Shown in pieces: positions 1-5,549 of a stretch of 5,549 nucleotides of DNA. The stretch is taken from contig JANQHA010000604.1 in the NCBI GenBank assembly GCA_028282865.1, positions 1-5,549 on the forward strand. Reading direction: 5' to 3'. The position numbers were made by a program, and so were the translations under genes. Source of the stretch: Oligoflexales bacterium. Lineage in GTDB: Bacteria; Bdellovibrionota_B; Oligoflexia; Oligoflexales; CACXFL01. Below the pieces are notes generated by a model. That model was given only the letters and a program-made list of their open reading frames with translations. It was not told the origin of the DNA and did no database searches. Every line of letters starts with the position of its first letter. Within the stretch, counting starts at the first letter, position 1.

Positions 1-1
1 C

Positions 2-634
2 TGGGGAGACCCTAGGACTGGTTTAGCTTGGATTCAACTTGGCAACAGGTGCTGGTATGATGCTGCCGATAGAGTCCGTCCTAGTTTATGCATAGAAGCA
101 GATGGTTTTCGCACTCATCATCCTAATAGCTATATCTGGCCCGCAAGATCACTAGCTACGGTGTCTGAAATACAGCCTGGTTGTAAGCGTGGACTTGGCA
201 GCCATTGGAAAGTGCCCACCAAAGAACAACTATGTAGCGTTCTTTCGGTCAACGCTAAGTATGCGGTTAGCTGGACCAGCCTTGGTAAATTTGCTCGGCC
301 TAACTCAGATAAAGTTCCGGGGTCTGAAACATGGCTGAGATTTACTCCTGAGCCCACTGGAACGCCGGGCTCTCGCCACCAGAGGATAAGGCCAGCTGGC
401 GTTAACGGCTTTAGAGGGTTTTCGGATATTAGACTAGCTATTTTGCCAACCAGCTGTGTTGCTAGTGCTAAGGATATTGACCCTATGGGTGATGTTGATG
501 AAGACGGTATTATCAACAAGCTTGATCAATGCAACCGTTTACCAGTAGATTTGACTGCACCTTTGAACCTCGAGGGCGAATGGGCTGGGTGTGCTAAGGG
601 GCAGATAAAAGACTCCGATCTGTTGGGCTATTGA
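2..634 (+). CDS. DUF1566-like protein with C-terminal thrombospondin type 3 motif (5' partial)
   Basis: The reading frame is open from the left edge to a TGA at 632-634, giving 210 visible residues; the true start lies outside the window. The first visible residues, DPRTGLAWIQ, followed by W..A and later HWKVPTKEQL (about residues 70-79), match the pattern of DUF1566/Lcl C-terminal domains (D..TGL.W ... WRLPT..EL), a C-type-lectin-like fold found in bacterial surface and secreted proteins. The visible domain has several Cys, consistent with disulfides outside the cytoplasm. Near residues 160-177 the segment DPMGDVDEDGIINKLDQC is a textbook thrombospondin type 3 calcium-binding motif (alternating Asp, DGI, N, D.C), followed by a second Cys in GEWAGCAKGQ. 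A surface or periplasmic calcium-stabilised protein is likely, but the specific role is unknown. An internal GTG at 161 could be mistaken for a start; the coding pattern continues well upstream of it. The gene converges on the M23 gene. Confidence 0.82.
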   Translation, partial: WGDPRTGLAWIQLGNRCWYDAADRVRPSLCIEADGFRTHHPNSYIWPARSLATVSEIQPGCKRGLGSHWKVPTKEQLCSVLSVNAKYAVSWTSLGKFARPNSDKVPGSETWLRFTPEPTGTPGSRHQRIRPAGVNGFRGFSDIRLAILPTSCVASAKDIDPMGDVDEDGIINKLDQCNRLPVDLTAPLNLEGEWAGCAKGQIKDSDLLGY

Positions 635-734
635 CGATTATTGTTATAATTAATTAGTTAATCTTACGATCCTGCTGACTTTTAATACTAGCTAGCCATT
701 CATACTATTTTTCCTGTTCAAGAGATTTCGCTAG

Positions 735-766
735 GTGTTCTAAAGGCTACTGTCAGTTTTGAACAC
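735..766. repeat. Imperfect inverted repeat between convergent genes
   Basis: GTGTTC (735-740) pairs with GAACAC (761-766). After one T-T mismatch, AAA (742-744) pairs with TTT (757-759), leaving a 12-base loop. It sits between the ends of the two convergent genes. Neither strand has a T-run right after the stem, so it is not a standard intrinsic terminator. It may shape or protect a transcript 3' end, or be chance. The rest of the 635-864 gap shows no RNA gene and no convincing terminator. Confidence 0.35.
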
Positions 767-864
767 ACGGCGCTTCCAGCAGAGGAAAAAGAGCATCTAG
801 AGTGGATCGCATAAGATCTATTGGGAGCCTCTCAAGTTATTCTTTAAGCTATCACACTATATGC

Positions 865-1899
865 TCATTGCACCTGCCAATGAAAGGTAGCAGACGTAGC
901 GTTCCCGACGAAGTCCCGAGTGTGTATCTCTATAGTATGAGGCCCTATTGCATCAGTAAAATAGTTAGTGCCACTGGTTGTAAACCCTAAGTCGATGACT
1001 AACTCTCGACATCTATAGCTTCCGCACGTCATCGATGGATTAAAGAATTGACTTACATACTGCTCTCTAGAACCGCCTCCAGGAATGTTGTCAAACTTCC
1101 ATACAGTTATCGGGTCACTTCCATCAACCGAATAGCTGATTTCGTAAGGTGGTACTACGAATTTGTCATGTAAGATGAGGTCGTGGACCTTTGCGTAAAT
1201 CGTATAGTCACCGCTGACTATATTGCCCTCCGATAGTCTGCCATTTTTTAGCAAGCCAATTTCTTCTATTTGTGGCGATTTTTGATCTGGTAGTTCCTCT
1301 AAAAAAGCAAAGGGATTTAAGTAATTACTATCGGCATCTAAAATATTTAAATGAACGTGATGATAACGCTCTCCGTAGGTAACGACTGGCCAATAATAGA
1401 TCTCTCCTATTTTAGTACCTTGAGAGATCGAGGTCTTGTTTCTAAAGGCTTGCCAGATTTCGTCAGGAATAGAATCTTTGTCAACATGATGATATTGCCA
1501 TAGAAAACCCTGTTCATCTAAGACCGCAACTTCCCAGTATGGAGCCAGTCCGGCTACATAGTTTTCAATATTCACGACCTTTCCTCCAGCAGATGCAAGT
1601 ACGTCTGCTCCCGCGTCCCCCCGGATATCAAGCCCATGATGAAAGTAGGGGTTACCACCGTAGTTTTGATATGAGGACATGGTATGTCCGATAGAAAGGA
1701 CTTCAAAAGGCCATGGGTAGCGTGTTTCGGGTCGGTTATTTTTTAGCTTACCGGTTGCTAGGGCTAGGTAAGCTGATTGGAACTGAAGTTCAGCATCGTC
1801 GTGCAACCTTTTAGCCGTGGATATGTTATCTGAGTTAACTGGTCCGCAAGATATTAAATTTAATGACAAGATAAAGAATGCCGCCGTCCGTAGCTTCAT
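865..1899 (-). CDS. M23 family metallopeptidase lipoprotein (LytM-type)
   Basis: This 344-residue protein is predicted to be a zinc endopeptidase that cleaves peptidoglycan peptides or cross-bridges, anchored as a lipoprotein. The ATG at 1899 is chosen because it gives a short basic, hydrophobic signal ending in the lipobox LISC (lipidated Cys18) and has a strong SD, GAGGA, 7 bases upstream; an in-frame ATG at 1938 would add 13 residues before the signal. Gly at +2 favours the outer membrane. The M23 core is complete: HHGLD gives zinc ligands His87 and Asp91, YHHV places His138 where the LytM catalytic His lies, and HVH gives His181 and zinc ligand His183. The stretch between His138 and HVH is about 13 residues longer than in LytM. 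Residues from about 215 to the end form a likely beta-sandwich (Ig-like) domain with a Cys292/Cys297 pair. It may cut wall during growth or attack, or be a non-hydrolytic regulator, though the intact site argues for activity. It is divergent from the lipoprotein operon. Confidence 0.9.
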   Translation of the reverse strand: MKLRTAAFFILSLNLISCGPVNSDNISTAKRLHDDAELQFQSAYLALATGKLKNNRPETRYPWPFEVLSIGHTMSSYQNYGGNPYFHHGLDIRGDAGADVLASAGGKVVNIENYVAGLAPYWEVAVLDEQGFLWQYHHVDKDSIPDEIWQAFRNKTSISQGTKIGEIYYWPVVTYGERYHHVHLNILDADSNYLNPFAFLEELPDQKSPQIEEIGLLKNGRLSEGNIVSGDYTIYAKVHDLILHDKFVVPPYEISYSVDGSDPITVWKFDNIPGGGSREQYVSQFFNPSMTCGSYRCRELVIDLGFTTSGTNYFTDAIGPHTIEIHTRDFVGNATSATFHWQVQ

Positions 1900-1906
1900 A
1901 AGTTTG

Positions 1907-1911
1907 TCCTC
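1907..1911 (-). promoter_or_regulatory. Shine-Dalgarno site that fixes the M23 start
   Basis: On the minus strand GAGGA lies 7 bases before the ATG at 1899. This selects the start that gives a clean lipoprotein signal peptide. The longer frame starting at 1938 would place its ATG upstream of the candidate -10 element (1929-1934), so it would not be transcribed from that promoter. Confidence 0.75.
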
Positions 1912-1928
1912 AATAGATATTTTTATGC

Positions 1929-1958
1929 ATTCTACCACAATTTGAGTAATGCTGTAAC
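1929..1958 (-). promoter_or_regulatory. Candidate sigma70-type promoter for the M23 lipoprotein gene
   Basis: Read on the minus strand, GTTACA (1958-1953, 4 of 6 to TTGACA) is followed after 18 bases by TAGAAT (1934-1929, 5 of 6 to TATAAT). TGG directly before the -10 makes an extended -10 element. Transcription would begin near 1922, leaving a leader of about 22 bases that carries the GAGGA site. A short dyad, CTGT/ACAG (1952-1964), overlaps the -35 and could be an operator or chance. The calls assume a sigma70-like consensus. Confidence 0.45.
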
Positions 1959-2107
1959 AAACAGTGACCTATCAATAGACCAAAAATTATTGTTGCTCAG
2001 TCTTAGTTTGAAGCAAAATTTGGAAGATGGCTCCTGGCGCAAAAAAAGCATACCACCCTGTAATTGTAGGTTTATTTCTATAGCATTGTAAGCTGCTAAA
2101 AAATAAT

Positions 2108-2135
2108 TTTACTTTTAATACATACATGTTATAGC
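2108..2135 (+). promoter_or_regulatory. Candidate extended -10 promoter for the lipoprotein operon
   Basis: TTTACT (2108-2113, 4 of 6) and TATAGC (2130-2135, 4 of 6) are separated by 16 bases, with TGT just before the -10 forming an extended -10 element. Initiation near 2142 would give a leader of about 73 bases. That leader begins with a 5-bp hairpin, GCTCT-TTCT-AGAGC (2142-2155), which could stabilise the mRNA 5' end but has no T-run and is not a terminator. No better candidate was found between the two divergent genes, yet the match is modest. Confidence 0.35.
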
Positions 2136-2214
2136 GGGTAGGCTCTTTCTAGAGCAATTCCATTTCAATAATCATTCTTTGTTATCTATCTCTTCTACCT
2201 ATTTTGGGGGAACT

Positions 2215-2697
2215 ATGAAACTTCAGTTTACAAATATCTTGCTGACAGTCTTTCTAGCTATTTTATCAGCCTGTATGCAGGAGCAAGTGCGTTCGAAATT
2301 AGCGATTGCTCCTGCTAAGGTCGATTTAGTTAACGAGAACTGGGTAAAGTATGATGCTAGCCGAATAAAAAACCTCATGGAAAACAATCTTGTTCCATCA
2401 AAAGTTCAAGGTTCCAAGAAGCTATCGGTAGACCAAATTAAATTGGTAAAAGCGATTCTTACATCTGACGCTGATTCCTTGATAACGCTTCTTAATAAAG
2501 GCGTCTCTGTTGAGTTTAGAGTGCCAACTTCTCGCTCTAATTTATCTCCACTGCACCTAGCGATAGCAGTTCAGGCTGAATTTGCTCCTGATGACGGCAT
2601 GTATGTCATCGAGCTTTTGAAGGCCTACGGCTCAGATTCAACAGATAAGTATTGGGGAGTTTTTCCAGAGACACTTATTAAACACTCGCAGTGGTAG
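2215..2697 (+). CDS. Small lipoprotein with ankyrin-like repeats, first gene of operon
   Basis: This 160-residue protein is predicted to be exported and lipidated. The ATG at 2215 is preferred over an in-frame ATG at 2179: it follows a G-rich SD (GGGGGA, 4-5 bases upstream) and begins MKLQ followed by a hydrophobic core and the lipobox LSAC (Cys20). Met at +2 gives no inner-membrane retention signal. Residues about 30-70 are polar and possibly flexible. From about residue 75 the helix pattern resembles ankyrin repeats: ILTSDADSLITLLNKGVSV fits a degenerate first repeat, and SPLHLAIAV (from 111) followed by YVIELLKAYGSD fits a second whose TPLHLA signature is nearly canonical. Ankyrin repeats bind proteins, so a partner-binding role is plausible, most simply for the product of the next gene 9 bp downstream. 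No enzymatic motif is visible. The ankyrin call rests on one good repeat and could be a look-alike helical hairpin. Confidence 0.8.
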   Translation: MKLQFTNILLTVFLAILSACMQEQVRSKLAIAPAKVDLVNENWVKYDASRIKNLMENNLVPSKVQGSKKLSVDQIKLVKAILTSDADSLITLLNKGVSVEFRVPTSRSNLSPLHLAIAVQAEFAPDDGMYVIELLKAYGSDSTDKYWGVFPETLIKHSQW

Positions 2698-2700
2698 GAG
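2695..2700 (+). promoter_or_regulatory. SD overlapping the upstream stop codon
   Basis: TAGGAG contains the TAG stop of the ankyrin-like lipoprotein and at the same time serves as the Shine-Dalgarno site 6 bases before the ATG at 2707. Ribosomes ending on the first gene would sit on the initiation site of the second, which indicates translational coupling and a fixed order of production. Confidence 0.75.
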
Positions 2701-2706
2701 CGACTT

Positions 2707-5549
2707 ATGAACATTAATACTTCTAAAATGTTTTTTTTGTTTGTTGGAATACTTCTTCCCGTTTGTGCCCGGGCGGGGGTTGTAACAACATTTATTGATC
2801 AGCAGGAAAAAGACGCTGAGATTGCCGATGCGATACTGAATACTATTCCTCAGTATGATCATGAAAAAATCCGGGAGTACTTAGCTCACGTCCAGAACTA
2901 TAAAATCAATCGACCAACAAAACTAGGTAGACTCTTACTCGAAAAATCTATTGAGAGCATAGCCTCTGAGGAAAAAAGGTTTGATACTGAGTTGTCTATG
3001 GATATTTCTATGGGCATTGGGGCTGGTATTGGATTGAGTGTTAGTCCAAGCGAAACTGGGCAATATAGGGAAAGGATTGTTAGAAAAAGTTTACAGAGAT
3101 TGGTAGCATTTGCTAGAGAAGATCAGGCGATCATGAATATTCTTAACAAACATGTGGCCAAATCTGACCAAATAAACTTTAGCAGCACTTTTGATAAAGC
3201 AGTCGAGTATAATAATAACTTAGATGATGAACGAAGGCGTAACTCGCCCGCCGGTATTCAGGACAAACTTGATCAGCTCAGAGCCGATAATATTGCCATG
3301 AAGAAGCAGCTGCTATCGGCAATAGAGTCAAAGGATCAAAAAAAATTGGACCAGGTGAGTAGAAAAATTGAAGCAGCAAGTAAGAAATATGCTGAAAACT
3401 TAGGCTATAACTCCGTTTACCAAGACGACTTCTTGGCGGTTCAGGACTCTCTGGCTGATATCGGCCATATTTCTGAAATCGCACTGATGGGCTCTAAAAT
3501 ACTTAAATCAGAAGAAGTCAGCATCGCGGCATCAGCGGCCCTGACAACTCTTAATGTAATGACCGCTATCAATAAGTATAAGTTTGCTAACGGCCCAGCA
3601 GCTGGGTTTATTAAAAACAGCGCAGGCGAAACCATTGGTAAAATTTCCATGTCAGGTCTTGAGCTCACGTCAATTGGTGTCGGAGCCGCAGCAATGTTGG
3701 TCTCTTTGTTCAATAAGAAACCTGACCCTGTTTTGTTGCAGATTCAGGCCTTAAGAGAGTTGCTTATAGATATTGCTGAGCAGCTAAATCGCAGGCTCGA
3801 TATTATCGATTTTAAGCTTGATAGGATCACGCAGGAACTTAAGCTTATTTCTGATAGCCTTGACGAGGTTAAGGCTCAAAACCAGCATATCTTGGATCGG
3901 GTAGAGGTCGTTTTACGGGAAGTCTCCTTAGTTAACCGTCAGCTTTCAGGTTTTTTTGAAGATGATATAAAGAAAGATATCGGTTCATTTGATCTGAAGT
4001 GTATTGTTCCATGGATGAATGATCGTTTCTTTGATGAGCTACCTCGAGCGGATAAGAAAGACTGTCTGAATCAGTTTACAAATTTTTCCAGGAATTTTCC
4101 GGTAAATAATGTCGCATTGCATCCGCTTTCTCAAAATATTCGCCTTGAGAATCTTGTTCATTTGGAGGGCCACTTAGATGGTTCTTTGTTAGATGGAGAT
4201 TTATCTCAGAACATTTTTTCTGAAGAGCATTTCTATAAAAACATGAATTACTTTTTGTCTTTATCGGAGCAGACAGGTGTGCCTAAATACGATTTGGTTA
4301 ACATTTATATTTTAGATAGATTTGCTGATCGCGGACTCATTCTACGAAGTCAATTAGAACAAGATCAGGATAAATTTCAGAATCGATCAATTGATGAGAA
4401 CTTTGTTCAACGGATTGAAGTATTCAAGAAGTATGTTGATGAAGTATCGGCCCCTGTTTTCTTCGAATCACTCTTCAGTGACAACCGGGTATTCGGTAGC
4501 CTTTATCGAGATGCAGTAGAGCAGATAGGCGAAATTGAATCTGAAGTATTTGCAAGTTTTTCTCAAAATGGCCACGCCCATTATGAGCTAGGTAACAGGC
4601 GAAACGGTAAAGTCACTCATTTAGAGAAGTTTAAAAACCGTATTTTTGATGTTAACGAAGAAATTTATGGTGATGTTCAAGACCCCGAAGAATTTGCAAA
4701 GCAGAAAGTAGAAGAAACCGTAGGACCTCATAAAGATAAATATGCAACCTTAGTGAATGGCGGTAAGTTCCCGTTTCATATCGACGCCAATTCAACAGTT
4801 AGCGCTAAGAGGTTCGATCGCTTTTGGCAAAATTGCAGCTCTCATTGGTCAAATCATGATCTTGCTATCATGGGGGACGGCTCTTCATGGGGTATATACG
4901 GCGAGTCGCATAATCGCCACTTACCTAACTTTGAGCGTAATATTAGCTTATTTAAGCCACTTTACTACTGTAAGACCTATTTTAGAGGAAATGGTAATCA
5001 TTATGGGCGAGTTCTTATGTATCGCAACGATCAATTAGGGTTTCCTTTGCTCCACAAAAAGGAGCTAGTGGGTGACTTTATTGTACGAAGGTATTTCAAC
5101 CAAACTGTTGAGCCAAAGTACTACTATCCATGGCAGCCCGGAGTCTTACATAGTAGAAGAGCGAAGTTTTATAAGCCTACAGAAGGCGAGGCCATCGCTG
5201 CGCTTAACCGACAGTTGGCCAACAAAGCAGAGAAGCTTTCTAACGCCATTAAGTTGAGATTATTTAATGAAGTGCTTTATGGTAGCTCGTCTCGTAAGCC
5301 TGATCGTTTGGCTATCTACCGAAAGCATATCCGAGGCTTAGCTTTATTAGTCAAAGCTTTTTTACATCTAACTCATCAGGATAAATTTGTGAATCGTGCT
5401 TATTTCGCTCGACGAATTAATGACTTGGATACTTTGGTGGACAGGTGTGCACTGAAGTATAACTTGGTTTCTATGAGAAGAACCTCCGATCAGTTTAGAG
5501 AATGTATACAGCAAGAGATTAGGAGTATCAACTTTGAGAAATATTTGCG
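2707..5549 (+). CDS. Large exported helical protein of unknown family, possibly membrane-active (3' partial)
   Basis: The frame is open from ATG 2707 through the right edge, giving at least 947 residues. The family is not recognised. Residues 1-23 form a Sec-type signal peptide: Lys7, hydrophobic core MFFLFVGILLP, and probable cleavage after ARA (21-23). The mature N-terminal half looks mostly helical. It holds a glycine-rich hydrophobic patch at about 100-113 (MGIGAGIGLSVS), a charged helix at about 184-235, a small-residue hydrophobic stretch at about 271-288 and another at about 320-335 (LTSIGVGAAAMLVSLF). A long coiled coil follows, about 346-416, with near-regular Ile/Leu/Val 3-4 spacing and a core Asn392. 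Residues 420-947 are mixed and rich in aromatics. The six mature Cys (432, 453, 710, 755, 914, 933) could make three disulfides, fitting an extracytoplasmic protein. Hydrophobic helices beside a long coiled coil recall alpha-helical pore-forming toxins, but this is a resemblance in architecture only; a structural or adhesion role is also possible. It is coupled to the upstream lipoprotein gene. Confidence 0.85.
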   Translation, partial: MNINTSKMFFLFVGILLPVCARAGVVTTFIDQQEKDAEIADAILNTIPQYDHEKIREYLAHVQNYKINRPTKLGRLLLEKSIESIASEEKRFDTELSMDISMGIGAGIGLSVSPSETGQYRERIVRKSLQRLVAFAREDQAIMNILNKHVAKSDQINFSSTFDKAVEYNNNLDDERRRNSPAGIQDKLDQLRADNIAMKKQLLSAIESKDQKKLDQVSRKIEAASKKYAENLGYNSVYQDDFLAVQDSLADIGHISEIALMGSKILKSEEVSIAASAALTTLNVMTAINKYKFANGPAAGFIKNSAGETIGKISMSGLELTSIGVGAAAMLVSLFNKKPDPVLLQIQALRELLIDIAEQLNRRLDIIDFKLDRITQELKLISDSLDEVKAQNQHILDRVEVVLREVSLVNRQLSGFFEDDIKKDIGSFDLKCIVPWMNDRFFDELPRADKKDCLNQFTNFSRNFPVNNVALHPLSQNIRLENLVHLEGHLDGSLLDGDLSQNIFSEEHFYKNMNYFLSLSEQTGVPKYDLVNIYILDRFADRGLILRSQLEQDQDKFQNRSIDENFVQRIEVFKKYVDEVSAPVFFESLFSDNRVFGSLYRDAVEQIGEIESEVFASFSQNGHAHYELGNRRNGKVTHLEKFKNRIFDVNEEIYGDVQDPEEFAKQKVEETVGPHKDKYATLVNGGKFPFHIDANSTVSAKRFDRFWQNCSSHWSNHDLAIMGDGSSWGIYGESHNRHLPNFERNISLFKPLYYCKTYFRGNGNHYGRVLMYRNDQLGFPLLHKKELVGDFIVRRYFNQTVEPKYYYPWQPGVLHSRRAKFYKPTEGEAIAALNRQLANKAEKLSNAIKLRLFNEVLYGSSSRKPDRLAIYRKHIRGLALLVKAFLHLTHQDKFVNRAYFARRINDLDTLVDRCALKYNLVSMRRTSDQFRECIQQEIRSINFEKYL

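Noticed and set aside
130..519. Minus-strand frame of 129 codons inside the first gene
   Set aside because: Antisense shadow of the frame carrying clear DUF1566-like and TSP3 motifs; no SD or family pattern.
631..650. TTGACG followed by TATAAT, both near-perfect promoter elements just after the first gene
   Set aside because: Only 8 bases separate them, far below the 16-18 needed, and no good alternative -35 or downstream plus-strand gene exists.
802..990. Plus-strand frame of 62 codons across the end of the M23 gene
   Set aside because: Mostly antisense to the well-supported M23 gene, with low-complexity, non-protein-like sequence and no SD.
2027..2083. 18-codon plus-strand frame starting at ATG 2027 (MAPGAKKAYHPV...) upstream of the lipoprotein gene
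   Set aside because: The only SD-like bases are directly against the ATG, it lies upstream of the candidate promoter, and such short frames arise often by chance.
2080..2110. TAGCA...TGCTA hairpin followed by an A/T-rich run, checked as a terminator
   Set aside because: The stem has only 5 pairs and is followed by A rather than T on the plus strand; on the minus strand the T-run precedes the stem.
3278..3713. Two overlapping minus-strand frames inside the large exported protein gene
   Set aside because: They overlap each other and the coding strand, where the coiled-coil heptads and hydrophobic segments show real coding; no recognisable domain.
4757..5257. Two plus-strand frames in another register inside the large gene
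   Set aside because: The main frame is open and protein-like throughout this stretch; these are chance frames with no SD.

Overview
The window reads as chromosomal DNA of a Gram-negative bacterium. Three of its four genes encode exported proteins: two lipoproteins with clear lipoboxes (neither has Asp at +2, so outer-membrane retention is expected) and one large protein with a Sec-type signal peptide. The fourth is open at the left edge, so its N-terminus cannot be seen. The DNA is moderately AT-rich, and promoters and Shine-Dalgarno (SD) sites look ordinary for a proteobacterium-like organism. The mix of a TSP3/DUF1566-type protein, an M23 lipoprotein and a large helical exported protein of unknown family would fit Bdellovibrionota/Oligoflexia or a related marine group. 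This is a guess: no rRNA or core marker gene is present. No tRNA, insertion sequence, CRISPR array or phage gene was seen.

Layout. (1) Positions 2-634, plus strand: the 3' part of a gene whose product has a DUF1566/Lcl-C-like domain followed by one thrombospondin type 3 calcium-binding motif. (2) Positions 635-864: a convergent intergenic gap with an imperfect inverted repeat and a start-less, protein-like reading frame that may be a gene remnant. (3) Positions 865-1899, minus strand: an M23 (LytM-type) metallopeptidase lipoprotein with all catalytic and zinc-binding residues present. (4) Positions 1900-2214: a divergent control region with one candidate sigma70-type promoter for each direction. 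(5) Positions 2215-2697, plus strand: a small lipoprotein with ankyrin-like helices. (6) Positions 2707 to the right edge, plus strand: an exported protein of at least 947 residues, cut off by the window end. It has hydrophobic small-residue segments, a coiled coil of about 70 residues and a cysteine-paired C-terminal half.

The last two genes are 9 bp apart, and the SD of the second overlaps the stop codon of the first, so they almost certainly form a translationally linked operon. The most interesting hypothesis is that this pair is a cell-envelope system: a large helical, possibly membrane-active exported protein encoded directly after a small lipoprotein that could be its partner or protector. 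The architecture is visible in the sequence; the function is inference. The divergently transcribed peptidoglycan hydrolase may be unrelated or may act in the same compartment.
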